Shown here one piece after another: positions 47,101 through 59,200 of a stretch of DNA of 64,000 nt. Position 1 is the first letter of the stretch, and each line of letters starts with the position of its first letter. Both the position numbers and the translations under genes were made by a program. The stretch comes from Halichondria panicea (Eukaryota > Porifera > Demospongiae > Suberitida > Halichondriidae): assembly GCF_963675165.1 (NCBI RefSeq), contig NC_087393.1, forward strand, positions 2,857,502-2,921,501. The letters run 5' to 3'. The notes below the pieces were generated by a model. It was not told where the DNA came from, made no database searches, and saw nothing but the letters and a program-made list of their open reading frames with translations.

Positions 47101-48691
47101 TAGAAGCCTATAGAAGCTGATAGTTTTCGTCGCATTGTAACCGTTGAGCAGTTATAGCTGGAATACACACACACACACACAGACAGACAGACACACACAC
47201 AGTCAGCTTTACCGTATCCCTCGTGCGGCTACGCCTCGAGGCATAATTACAGGCCCAGTGACATATACACCTTTAATTTACTGATAGAACAGGGATACAT
47301 CCCTGTCGGTTCTCAAATTATAATGAAATCACCGCAAGTGCTGATACCTCAGTGGAGGCACCAAACATGAAGCTCTAGTCTTAAATACGTACCGTACTAG
47401 AATGTTTTGCATCAAAAAATTAATAATAATTATTATGCGAACTTTGCGAGGGTTGATCAATTCGCAACAATAAAATTGCAAAACCTAGTAGTATAGAAAT
47501 ACACACGATATTTTAAGTAATAGTTATTACATGGCTATGTAAAGGCCCGAGATCATTATCTACTACAAGGGCCAATAAACTGCTTGTGGCACGAATTGCC
47601 ATGTATGAAAACTATTTTCTGCATATAGAAACCTGCATAGAATGCGTAGATACGGGAAAAAAATGGTAATTTTGTTGTTTTTGTTCTGTTTTTAGTGGCT
47701 GGAATTACTTGAAATAGTAACTGCATCGAAACCATGCATATGCTGTCTGGTAAATTTCCCACAGGAACCATGCATAACTGCAGTACGTGTGCACTATAGT
47801 TAGGGTGGGGGTGGGCACTTCACTGAAAGGTCACCTTTACCTAGTGCAAATGCCATACAATGTATACTGGAACTGCTATTCCTTTGATCTCAGAGGTCAA
47901 AAGGCAACAATTATCTATATTCAAAACAAAATATTGTGTGGATTATTGAAACTATTCCCTGACAAGAGGAATGAACTCTTGTCTCTGTGTATGACATTTT
48001 TTTATCCTGCACCAATGCGAGGTACAATCAGCAATAAATATTCACGTACCCTCTAGTAAATTAGGGCATAGACCAACAGTTTACCCAGCCAATGTGAACT
48101 GAGTCTCATGAATCAGCCGCCCTAGACCATCTGAGCACTCTTGATATATACAGTTGTTTCACATGTGGAATTCCAATCAGATTGATTATTCTAGTCTGAT
48201 GATATTTTAGTAAAAGAACTGCACATTGCTCAACACTTTTGGATATAAATCATAAATGACTGACCTCAAGACAAGAGTGCTCAGACCACCTCCCCTCAAG
48301 GAAGGACAGTCTGATTCATGAGACTGAATGCGTCATGAGACTAAAAATTAATGTGATAAGGAAATAGTTTAATAGTACCTGCACTACCAGCGTCAATCAC
48401 AGTTGTAACACCCCTGGGTAGACAGTGAACATCAGGATCTACTCCAAGGCTGGTCCTTGTGGGAAAACAATGCACATGCAGATCAATCAGCCCAGGGCAT
48501 ACTAAACACCCATTTGCATCAAACTCGGACCATGTCGAAGTGAGGTGGAGTAGTTGATCCTGATCAAGTTTGTCTCCCAGCAAGGCTATTTTCCCTTGGT
48601 GTAAGAAAACATCCTTTTGCATGTTGAAAATGCTTGTCATGGGATCATACACTGTCCCGTTTTTTATAAGAGTGGATATGGTGGAAGCCAT
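41143..48691 (-). CDS. COG3964-like metal-dependent amidohydrolase/deacetylase
   Basis: Six exons: 48379-48691, 46268-46381, 46022-46175, 45885-45967, 42994-43242 and 41143-41525 (1,296 nt, 431 aa). Family landmarks in order: IKNGTVYDP, CPGLIDLHVHCFP (HxH metal site), LGVDPDVHCLPRGVTTVIDA, IVGTKLR (lysine expected to be carboxylated), GLPLMVHHS (His), IRTHMYHGFN (His), SDLGHGQGGFSW, AISTDLHTGNVNGPAYDLPT (catalytic Asp), GSLAPGVCADVTVL. This is the bacterial amidohydrolase group often misnamed dihydroorotase; characterised members deacetylate N-acetyl acids. The true substrate here is unknown. All metal ligands are present, so it is probably active. No targeting signal is seen, so cytosolic. 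It has ordinary introns, so it belongs to the host genome. The bacterial-type sequence suggests old horizontal transfer, still to be tested. Confidence 0.9.
41700..42345. mobile_element. Inverted copy of the dispersed 570-bp repeat
   Basis: Reverse complement of the repeat at 37395-37962 (ATGCCTCGGTGCACATGCGC at one end, CAGCACCTGCGGTGCTTTCA at the other). An inserted inverted repeat at about 41740-41862 has arms including GAGGAGGTACGACATC. It lies in the last intron of the amidohydrolase gene. Confidence 0.65.
42481..42656. mobile_element. Short CCGTATA-ended MITE
   Basis: Ends CCGTATAGGGGGTTATTTTC and AATTACTCGCTTATACGG are imperfect inverted repeats. A nearby internal pair of TTCGTATGAT-like and ATCATACGAA segments can also pair. 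Intronic. Confidence 0.6.
44342..44464. repeat. Foldback of about 123 bp
   Basis: AAGGTGAAGTAGAAAGTGTG on the left is mirrored at the right end (CACACTTTCTACTTCACCTT), followed inward by a second pair (GCTCCTTTGCTCGAG / CTCGAGCAAAGGAGC). It could fold into a nearly complete hairpin. Intronic to the amidohydrolase gene. Confidence 0.75.
45417..45854. mobile_element. Foldback element with about 80-bp arms
   Basis: CCAAGAGTGCATAAGAAGAG is mirrored by CTCTTCCTATGCACTCTTGG, and inner parts (GAAGAGTGTCGAACTACC, CTCGCACGTGA) are mirrored too. It is immediately 3' (in gene terms) of amidohydrolase exon 4, inside the intron. No ORF. Confidence 0.7.
46930..47260. mobile_element. Dispersed repeat copy (CA-containing family, subtype 2)
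   Basis: Shares GCTAGCGCTTTAGTGCAA, CATAACTCGAGAAAGAAGCT and a CA-rich tract ending in GCCTCGAGGCATAAT with the inverted copy at 52616-52960. It sits in intron 1 of the amidohydrolase gene. Confidence 0.6.
48102..48325. mobile_element. MITE, AGTCTCATGAATCAGCC family, copy 3 (short)
   Basis: Ends AGTCTCATGAATCAGCC and its near-complement, with the inner pair CTGAGCACTCTTG / CAAGAGTGCTCAG. The interior differs from the two longer copies. It lies in intron 1 of the amidohydrolase gene. Confidence 0.75.
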
Positions 48692-50238
48692 CTATGATCT
48701 TGATCCAAGCTGTGATATACTTAGCTCTCTGAGTGACTGACTCTGATCCTAGGCGTCCTAGCCTCCTTCGCTGCAATTTGTTATAGTTATTGACTGGTTG
48801 ACTAGCTTATAACCAACCAATGCCGAGGGCGGAGCCCGAGGCTGAGGTGGGTTATAATTATTATAACATAGATTGACTCTTCAATCTATGATTATAATTA
48901 CTAGGCAACCATGTACCAGTCAACAACTGATTTGGCAAAAACAGCAAAACAGACATTTGAACACTAATGGAGACAGTCAAGCTTGCTCTTCACAGCCACT
49001 TGTGCCTCAGAATATGCAGTTAGAACAGTTACAGCTGTCAAGTATGAGAGCTAGCTACTCCAAGCATGCAGCTACTGTAGGTTCTACTGGAAGCCATAAA
49101 CTTTGACCAGACCCGCCCACTAATAATTGCACAAGTCTACCAACACTGTGCATAGCACATGCACTGTACTCCTCTTTAGTTGGGCGTGGCCCCACCCTGG
49201 ACACAAACTGCAATGTTTCAAAACTAAGTCTAAGGCCAGTGTTCGTCAATGTCTTGTTTTTCTGGTTTGGAAATCACCTTACCACTAGTGAGGGAGGGAG
49301 ATTATCATTATTCATCATTATTCATTATTGTGACATCACTTCCTGTAAAACCCCATTTCCTGTTAATTAAATAACCACACTGGATATACACAAATATGAA
49401 AAAGGAAAATCTTACCTAATCTATGCTGCAATCTATCATGTGACACACCCACAAGTAGGTGTGGCTAATGAAAATAATGGAGTGATGTCATAATAATGAG
49501 TTTTTTGATGAGGCAGTGAAATTTGAGGAGGGAGGTAACCAGAAACAAGACATTGATTAACATTGGCCTAAGGCTTAAAATTTGGCAGATTTTGCAAAGA
49601 TGTCATTCATTGGAATGTGCGGGCATAAATCATGATGATTTGTGATGAATTGATTTGACAGTAGTCCGTCAGTCTGTCTGTGTGTGACTGTCCGTACCGT
49701 GTGTCTGTCACTGCTCAGTTTGCTTACCTGGTGATTTAGGCATCACAATTTGTATGTAGGGAAACTTGTAGCATTATAAGCCTCGTGAACATGTAATAAG
49801 TAGCTTAGACTGCTAGCTAGCTCAGGTCAATATGACAATAGCACAAAACATAGTCTAACTAAAACTTTTTGCGTGCTGTTTTACTGTGTACAAATTGTCA
49901 AGATGATTCCAAAAATATGAGCCATATTCCATACTTCCCTGGGAGAAGTAAAATATGGCTCATATTCACTGGAAATCACCTAGAGTGAATTAATAAAATA
50001 ATGTGTACATGTACATGTAATTGCTTGTAGCCTCATAAATCAGCCGCCCTTAAGGGCGGCTAATGCTTGAGACCAGGCAGCAGAGACACAGTGTGAGCTA
50101 CACGTGATATAATTACTCTGCTCTAGCTGGCCCAGCTCTGTGAGTACAAGGTACAAGACAGGTTAAGTATAAATTGATTTTGTGATGTTGATTTTGTGAT
50201 GTTAGCTTTAAGTTTGATATTAGAGGCCTAGAAGTTAC
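48692..50238. other. Upstream of the amidohydrolase; no supported gene apart from repeats
   Basis: Contains an inverted-repeat element at about 49197-49598 (arms share TCAATGTCTTGTTT), a hairpin at about 49917-49970 (AATATGAGCCATATT and complement) and a small hairpin GCCGCCCTTAAGGGCGGC near 50043. A 21-nt segment at 50117-50137 has acceptor and donor consensus in phase with the exon at 50239-50446 and could be a micro-exon (ELGQLEQ), but this is weak. Confidence 0.45.
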
Positions 50239-50446
50239 CTTGAATTTCAGCACATCCCTTCAGTGAGACGTACGTCAGAGGACAGATGGGAAGTGCAGAC
50301 TGAGCAGACTGACAGTCTTTAAAATACATGGAGGAAGAAATCGCACTTTTAAGAAGAGAAGCCCTCTGCTCGATCTCCTCAAAGGTAATGTTGTACTGAA
50401 ATGATGTAGTTTCGCGATCGCGACTAGCTGATGTTAGTTGAGTCAT
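50239..50446 (-). CDS. First exon of an unrecognised gene
   Basis: An ATG at 50446 opens 69 codons ending GCAEIQ, with a good donor (GTAACT) after 50239, phase 1. The peptide has a predicted helical stretch (TFEEIEQRASLLKSAI) and two cysteines near the end, and no signal peptide. I do not recognise the family and could not find convincing downstream exons. It could be the start of a small coiled-coil protein, or a spurious frame. Confidence 0.4.
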
Positions 50447-51178
50447 GTTTACTGTGTTCTAATTACAGCGCCACTCATCTGATAGAAGGGCCAAGTTCAC
50501 AAATAATTTTTAATTGAACGCCAAGTAAAATTTTGTTGCTGGCGCTTTAATCGAGGCTCTACATACAACTCATAGCCTCATGGAAACAGCTACTAGTACT
50601 CTACGTTCTATCATAGATTGAAGAGTTAGAGGGATAGGAAACGGAGTGGTGCACGTGATGATTTTACATTGAATCTGCAGTGGAGCCTCGAAAATTATCC
50701 GCGCTACGCCCTGGGCATGAACGAGGCTATTAAGCACATTTTTGCCGGGTAACTCCCAAAGCTGTGTTTCCTCGAGACATCATCTCTTTCAGCAACTTAT
50801 AACACGCCTAGTCCATGAGCCACGTGTAGTACTTGCTAATGACTGACTACACCCAGTAAAAAGAGACTTTCCAATAAAGTTATATGTTCCCAAGGCTGTT
50901 TTAGAGCTATTGGAACATGTAACGTGTAAGCGTGCTGGTTATGACTACTACAATAGGTATAGACCTTGAAATATAAGTGAGTTGCACGGACTAAGCACAG
51001 TTACTTGTAGTTTATTATGCACTGAGTGTAGAAATAGATATTGTTGTGATGGCCTCGATTAAACCGCAGCGTAGCGCGGATGTTACTCGAGATACAAACC
51101 GTTTCCTATCTCTCTAACTCTTCAATCTATGGTTCTATTGCTAAGTGCCACTCTAATATATGCACCAAACTGGAATTA

Positions 51179-51636
51179 GGCCACAACAAGAGGTAGTTCT
51201 GTTTCTGGTCAGAATGTTTACAACACAAAAATAACATCTAAAAAACATACAGGTAGAGGTATTTTAGGCTTTTGGCAACCAAAACATTGAACTGAGAATT
51301 GTCTCTATATCAAACACCTATATACTGTCATTGCACTAGCTTGAGCCATTGTACATGCTCTGTATCAAAACAAAAAAGCAAAATGAGACCACATGTTAGC
51401 GTAATAACATCTTTTATGGCAAAACACAACATAGTATATAAATTAATACAAGACAGCTTACTGAATATTGAAGTGTTGTAGGTGCTGTACATGTAATAAA
51501 TTATTGCAACACCCACTGAACCTAAAGTGAGTGGGTGTGGTTTGCACATGCGCATTAGGTGTGTTGCTGAAAAAACATCCCAGTGAAATATTGAGCGGCG
51601 GATGGACCAGAAACAGAACTACCTCTTGTTGTGGCC
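51179..51636. mobile_element. 458-bp element with perfect 32-bp terminal inverted repeats
   Basis: GGCCACAACAAGAGGTAGTT and the next 12 bases are repeated exactly as the reverse complement at 51605-51636. TTA flanks each side, consistent with a 2-3 bp target duplication. Perfect arms imply recent activity. No transposase. Confidence 0.8.
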
Positions 51637-51754
51637 TTATAGTTTTTTCTTGTTCTATTTGTGCGCCACTGGAAAATCATGATTAATTTTTAGTGGTGCT
51701 GTAATTAGAAGAAAGACGGTACACTACTGTAATGTATCATGATGACACGTAGGA

Positions 51755-52263
51755 TACCTTTAGGTGACATATTTTCACAGGTAGATTTGTCTGCAATTTC
51801 ACTGTTTAGCTCATTTTGCTGGCAGTGGCGTAGGCAGAGGGGGGCTGACGGGGCTAGAGCCCCCCCCCTTTTGTGCTTCATATACTCCAACTTAGCTTGA
51901 ATCAACTGTGATCTGTCGATCTATTCTGCAGTATTGCATGCATAATTACTAGATGGATGTGCAATGTGGGCAGGGCCATCTGATGCGCATGCTTACTGAG
52001 CACTGAGGAAAAGTGACAACCTTTTTTTTTAGATAAAATTCAATGAAATGCAGCAACCAATTTGAGCCCTGCCCTTTCCAAAATCCACGCCACTGGCTGG
52101 TACAAAATTCTGCTAAATTCTGCTCAGTTGTGAAATTTATGTTATTCATAGCGTTTCTAATTGCTCGCAAGCGGAGATTCATTGCATTTTCCAATTATCT
52201 GCGTGTACAAATTCTTAGAAATAGCAGACATTTACCACCGAAAAAATATGTCACCTTAAGGTA
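51755..52263. mobile_element. TACCTTWAGGTGAC-ended element
   Basis: Ends TACCTTTAGGTGACATATTT and AAAATATGTCACCTTAAGGT are inverted repeats matching the shorter MITE at 34047-34260. The interior carries an insertion with a C-run. Confidence 0.7.
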
Positions 52264-53263
52264 ATATTGCTGCCAAAAAACAATATTAGAGGAAATTGAG
52301 TCCCCGGTTTTAAATAATTTACAGCATCAAAATTCGTGAGTGATTGCATTTATAATGTCTGCATCACACGTTTGTGTCAAATATTTATGACAAGATATGA
52401 ACTTAGAGGGAACTTCTAAACTACTTTGACCCCCCCCCCCCCCCCTTCTTAATGTTACAAGTATTCAATATATGGGCGTGGCCTGGAGACGGGCCACACC
52501 CATCTAAACAGTCACAGTTCTAAATGTCAAACAGTCTACAGTGCTTCTTTGATAAGCTCTTGCTTGCTTTTATTGCTGATATCTGGTACCGGTACCACTT
52601 GTCAATGAATTATTATGCCTCAAGGCTTAGCCACACGAGGGATACGGCTAACTGCGTGTGTGTCTGTTCCAGCTGTAACTACTCAATGGTTGCAATGCGA
52701 CGAAAACTATAGGTTTCTAGCTCTTGGATTTTGATTTGTGGATTTGTAGCTTCTTTCTCAAGTTATGGCTAGTTTGACTCACAGTGAAGGCTGTTGCAGT
52801 CTCTTCAGAATCTTTCATAGCATCATCTGTTCGCACAAACTTTCTATTCAACTTAATGAGTTAGCTTTGCACTAAAGCGCTAGCTGTTTGTTAGCTACAA
52901 GAGCCAGGAAAGAGCTTGAAGATAGCTATACTGTACTAGTAGCCATTCTTTTGTGAACTTGACCCATGTGTATACGTAGGGTCTGAATGGTTCTACAACG
53001 AATCTCAGAAACTCAGAACGCTTTCCATCACCCTATTATTGAGGTTACCTTGCCCTGGCTATTTTGTATGTAATTGCATGCTATCAACGAAGGAGAGTTT
53101 ATTTGGTGGGCAGTAAAGACTCGCCATTTGTGAAAGTACGCCCAGTCCCCCCCCTCTCATACCTGAAGTTCTTGCAGAAAAGGGTGGGCGTATTTTCGCG
53201 AGGATACAGTATAAGGCTAATACAGCAGTGTAAAATTTTTTAGCAGTGTTGTAATTTTTGCAG

Positions 53264-56200
53264 GGCTCAAAGTATGCGATGGATGAATTCTTTCAACGAT
53301 CTGATAGAAAACCTGCTAAAAGTAGAAGAAAATTAATGCCGGATATGGATGTGTCGCGTGATGTTGTTGGTGGATTTGGTTTTCACCCTCCTAAGACTGG
53401 CATCCGAGATAAGTAAGCTCTTAGTAATTAATTTCTTTGAATTTTGTTGTAAAGCAATTATAATGTTATGTCTTCGAATTTCAGACCTCAACGAAGATGT
53501 AGGTCAGGCACATCAAGTCCATCTCGCTCAACTCCTTCACACTCATACACGTCGTATAGTTCTTCGTCACACAGTCGATCACGTAGCAGCAGCAGCAGCT
53601 CTTCGGATTGCTCTTCCAACAATCATTCTAGCTCTTTCAGTGGCTCCTCTCGCTCTACCTCTCCAAGAAATGATACTGTTGCTCTTTCACGCAAGGGTAA
53701 AAGGAAGACCCCTCATAGACGAATACCATTATTGTCTGATGACAGGGTACTGGAATACAATCATCGTAAGCAACCACGATATGCTGAGGATGTATCTCCA
53801 CCTCCTGCTGTCCACCATCGTGTGATGCGTCAAGACACGCAAGGTCACAGGCGAGGTAGTAAGAATAATGTACCTATCATGGATACGTTGCGGAGTCGTG
53901 GACATGTGGCTCACAAATCTGCTCCTAGGATCTGTTCTAATGATAAATCTCATCGTGCCCGACCATCAATGGATGCCCCACGCTCATCTTCTAGACATCA
54001 CCCTACACATTACCATGAGCCCAAGTTCACACACAATTCTCCCTCTTATCACTACCACTCTCCACCAGCACACAGTCGTCTTAAACGTGACAGGCCACCT
54101 AGGCGAGTAGTTCATTGTGATGAAGAGCGGTATCTCTACAACAAACGTGGTCAAGTTGCACCATCGCCTATACCACCAAAATATCGCAGCAAACCTCTAA
54201 ACCACGAGAAAGACCATACATCATCTTTTCGGCAGTCAAAAATGCGAAGTCAAGGAACAGTCTTGAATGTGAAAAGTAGAAGGCATTCAGAAAAATTTAG
54301 AGATAATGCTGAACACAGTCGTCAGCCCAAGGATAGGTACATTGTTGTTGAGGATAGCACCTATCCAGATGAGGAAAAGGCGAGCGTTCGAACAGGTCCT
54401 GCTAACAAGCACAGAAAACAGAAAGAAGACAGTACTAAGGAAATCGGGAAGAAGCTACCAGATGCTGGTACAGTTATTGAAGATTCCAATCCCAAGCACA
54501 TAGAGTAAGTGTTCTAGTTTTGTAAGATAGTTATTTACACATGTACATTCCTTTAGGGAAGACCCGGACGAAGAAAGCATTGAACCTACAATTGGACTTG
54601 ACTCTGAAGCTGTGCAGGCACCTGGGCACAGTGTTTTGTGGAAGTAAGGCAGTTCTCCTGTATAGTTACTTGCTCTAGTTAACCACCATGGCATTACATT
54701 TCCAGGGTTTTGATACATTTTTTGTGCAACAGTCTTATTTTATTGTATTGTTATAGGGATGATGGGTTTGTGGAGGAGTTGGACTACAATGAGGAAATGG
54801 ATAACCTAGACATCCATCCTCCAGAAGAAGTTGTTGATGGTATTGGTAATTAGTGTTACGTGATAATCACACAGCGATTTGAGGTCGTTGTTTCTATAGT
54901 CTGTCCAGAGTTGACTTATTATAGTTACATGTACGTATATGTAGCAAAGTTCCTAGACACCCAACCGATTATACGATGTATAGTTATTGCAAGGCTCTAG
55001 AATTAAATGTTGCTGCTCAAATGCAGTGCTGTCCTGAAGTCCATTAGTTTGTTCAATATGAAAGTGAGTGTAGTTCTAGGCGAACAAACATGTATAGCAT
55101 TGCTGTGTGTTATTCTTGCTGTAGTGGGAGAAGAGAGTTTTGCCAACAACAAATCACACAAATCCTCTGAAGATGTCGTAGAAAATGAGCAGGGACATGA
55201 GTCTGATGTTTCTAGAGGTATAATAATTACATGTATTACACTGCCTGGGATATCATCAGTACCGGTATCTTGCCCCCACGCCCACTTCCTTTACTTGTTA
55301 ATTGGTTTGAAGGAGGCTAGTGTACCTCTACAGCTCTTGTATTATTGTATCATTAACATAATTATTATGGAGGGTGTATTTTTCCTTCTTTGCAGTATCC
55401 AGTGCTGGTGACGATGCCCGACCCATTAGTTCTCCTCTTAGAGTGAGTCCAGAAAGGTCTTCGGGAAATGATAAATGGTCAAGTCGTGGAAAAATACCAG
55501 TCAAGCAGAGGTTGTACTTGAGCAAGCAGAAAATAGGTACTTGTACGTTGTGTGTACTTAGAATGTGTGTCATACAAAGTCAGTATACCTTTATATTTTA
55601 CTGATATTTAATAAAATAACACAGATATTGTTATAACATTAAATGTTATAACAGTATCTAGGCGTATGGCCTAGACTAGTGACTAGTTCTGTTGTGATGG
55701 CTTCTACTTCTCTTCTGTCACGGTTTCTTCAGTGTTGAAAAGCCTTCTTTTGTGCTGTGGTAGAGTGGTTGGTGTTTTTTTGTCAGTACCGACCGGCTCT
55801 GGCAAGTCTACTTGCTTCCAGATGCTGCCTTTCTTGTTTGATGCCATTTCAGTAGGATCAGTGCTTCTCGTCTGAGCTTAGAGTTGTGATAGCGATTTCT
55901 CTCTCTTGACCACTAATAGTTCAATCAACGACGTGGGTGACCATAGTACAAAAAAGTTAATACAAGAGTTCGACTAACAAATTTACCACCCACCCACAAA
56001 CAGTGGATACCAGGCCCTCTTTTCACTAAAGGGCCTGGGATCGAGGCACTGCTGATGCCTCAGTGGAGGCGCCAAAGCTTATGTCATGAAGCTACTATAC
56101 TAATGTAGCTATATTGAATTAAATACACATGCACAAATTGAATACTTGTTTACATTTGCATGGTGCAAAAATTGGGAAATGATTGACGATGATTGTTGCT

Positions 56201-59200
56201 AAAAAGGATGCCAAAGTTTAAAGTCCATAACATTTTTTGGCAGCTTTGTAACTCTGCTCAGCTATCCTTCCAGTGCAGAGCTAACTACTAAGTAGAGTAG
56301 AATCATTATATTTATGGAACATTTTGCTACACACTAAATGGCATTCAAGTAAGCAAAACTTTGTATAACTCAACGAAGCATTATTATTATTTTTGCAAAT
56401 TCATAAAATGAAATCCAATTAGATGCCTATAGAAGGGCGCAATTCCGTGTAAAGCGAACCATTAGGTCAGAATTTAAAAATCTTAGTACGTCAATAAAAA
56501 TACATCATTTCGAAGCTGAATGCATGTAGTTTTTCAATATGTAAATAGTTTTTCGTTGTCTAGGCTACAGCGTGGTTTGTGATTAAAATTACAAGGGTGA
56601 TTTGTTGATTGATGAAAATAGTCTATTCTGTAGCTTCCTTTCCAATTAAAATTAGTTTTATTGGATCATTTTTATGCATATTAAAGGAATCAGCGGAATA
56701 TTTTTTTCCAGCTGGTACTTTTCGATTCCCGGTGTATGTTTAATGTTCTTGTATATACGTCCATCACAGAAATTAACAATTAAGGAGAGTTTGATTGATT
56801 TATAGAAATTGTGAAACTGTTGTTTTGTTTTATCTTTTACCTTTATAGTAGGTATTTATTCCAACATTAACTTTGAAGCCACTCCCATCGGTTTGGCGGA
56901 AACGTTATGACGGACGTATACCAACACTGTACGTACGTCCGGTCACAGTCAATACTTTCTGCTTTTAAATGCACTCTTAAAGATAAACAAGGGAATATTT
57001 CTTGCTAAATAACTTCTAAGACATTGTTTGGTTATGTACATTATTTTAATATAAGCTTGTGCTTTGGTGTGTCGCTTATATTTTTACCCAGCTGCGTATG
57101 CTAGCTAGCATCACAAACAATTCTCGTGCAAGTAAGCTGCAAGTATACAAGCTCAGTTTTTGTTGTAAAGCAAGTTTTAGCTGTGTCTAGTTGCAAAGAA
57201 ATGCATACCAAAAGAAAAAGTGTGTACTTGCTATTGTGATATGGTTTTTTAGTGTTATGAAATTCAGATAAGTACATTCGTCACAAATCTGTATACGTCC
57301 GTCACGAGGAAAAGTAGCCAATTTAAAGAAAACGCTAGCCATATAATTTGTTTTTTTTCTAGAATAAGTTGAAAGCACCATATGCTTTCATTATCCTGAA
57401 ACTAGTTTGAAGCAAATTAACTAGCACACTTCAGGCTTTAAAAGTAAACATAAATTTATACGATAATAATAATTATTATAAGGACATATAATAATTTATT
57501 ATCAATCTACTGAAAGCAGCTGGTAGTCACAGACAGTTTGGTTTTGATGATAATTATTGTGTATTATAGTGATTATATTGTTTGTACCGTATTCACCCGA
57601 ATTTCCGAGACATTCTATTCTAAGGGACGCTTTGGACTTACGTAATTTTTTCACTCTATATTAAGGAACAACAGGAAATGTAGACGTCCCGATCTAATTA
57701 GAACAAAAAAGAGCATGCCCCTAACGTCAGCTCGATAGAGACTCAAAACTCTTAGAAACTCTCTGGATTCTACTCTCTGGCACCGTAATATGTCACTGAC
57801 GGTTGAAGACACCACTTTGTAGACATGGAACCCGCGTACACAGCTTCTAAACTGCACGAAAGACATTTTAGCTGCAGAGCTAGCCTCGGCCTGGAATCGA
57901 GGCCGTGTACGTACCTTAAATGGGGAAATATTTGTTCTAATTACTACGGGACACCCTAATACAAGGGACACTTCGACATTTTTCTTGCTCTGTTCCAAGG
58001 GACACTGCAAGCCGTCATTATTTTTTTGTGTTCCGGTAATTCGGGTGAATACGATACTTGCTATTGATGCAAGTTTTGTAATTGATTTGTGTAACGAAAT
58101 CAGATGAGTACGTCCGTCACAAAATGTGTGTATACGTCCGTCACGAGGAAAAGTAGCCCATTTAAAGAAGACGCTAGCCATGATTTGTTTTTGTTTTCCA
58201 AATAATTTATGGGATGGTACAATTCTACACTCTTACCATTTCATTCCCCAAGTACATGGGGAGCAAAGAGTGTAGGGGTACACTATTTGGTTCCTATATG
58301 ATATGGGGAACAAAGAGTGTAGGGCCTTACTCTTACCATTTCATTCCCCAAGAATGTACCTGGGGAATGAAATGGTAAGAGTGTACTTTTATCCTCACCC
58401 ATAATTTATCAGCATAAACATGTTTTCATTATCCTAAGGCTAGTTACAAGCAAATTAACTAGCATACTTCACAGACTTTTGTGAGTGAACAGTTCTACAT
58501 ACATAATTTCAATTTCTCTGAATACGTCCGTCACAGTACTTAAAATTCACCTACAACGCACCAGAAAATTGAAAATGCAAAAAAATTTGTGCAGTTGAAT
58601 TTACTGAGTGATTCTACTGACACCTATATTTTAAACTTTTCGCTTATACTGAAGTATGATGGTGTTTCAGTACGAAACAATCTCTGAATTGTACGTCCGT
58701 CACCACAGAATTGCCCAGAAGCGCTTACTTGCACTTCAGTCTCAGGTGAACTAAGGATACTAAGGATTGGGAAATTTATAAGAGACACTTTAACCTGCTG
58801 CTGCTGTTTACTGTGTACGGTTGAGCTTCAATTATTCGAACACCTGGTATCCGCACCTCATCCGGATGGCTGAAATATTCTGATACCAGAATGACTGTAA
58901 ATGAGCCACGCCCATCAATAATTCAAATAGCCTCTGCATGCAAAATCAGCATGAGCTCTTATGAATGTACTAGTCTTGGACATAATGCATCAGTGGACAG
59001 AACAAGGTAGCAAGCTATACTATTAGGCTAAGCTGAAGCGTTAGCTGCTTTTTCTAATCAGCAACACAAAAGCTTTCAACCACGTTGACACTTAATGCGC
59101 ACGCGCATGTGCGATTAGGCGTTTGGTATGGTCATTAAATTCGGTCGAGTCTTTCATCCGGATAATGAAGAATTTGGATGATTGAGATTCGGATAATTGA

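Larger units (their letters stand above)
50447..53263. other. Repeat-rich spacer upstream of the Ser/Arg-rich gene
   Basis: Holds a foldback at about 50606-51140 (arms TAGATTGAAGAGTTAGAG and complement), the 458-bp element 51179-51636, the TACCTTAAGGTGA-type element 51755-52263, a 16-C run at 52430-52445 and an inverted copy of the CA-containing repeat (52616-52960). No further coding exon could be supported; 5' exons of the plus-strand gene may lie here. Confidence 0.5.
56754..58705. repeat. Cluster of nine TACGTCCGTCAC-like motifs
   Basis: Copies at about 56754, 56908 (inverted), 56930, 57271, 57292, 58108, 58131, 58523 and 58691. Several are exact TACGTCCGTCAC; others carry one or two changes (CGTCCATCAC, CATTCGTCAC, CGTCCGGTCAC). 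Spacing is irregular, and only part of the count comes from a local duplication. Confidence 0.7.

Noticed and set aside
57651..58181. 176-codon minus-strand frame
   Set aside because: It spans a MITE and the duplicated TACGTCCGTCAC segment; the resemblance to the frame at 57187-57381 comes from that duplication.
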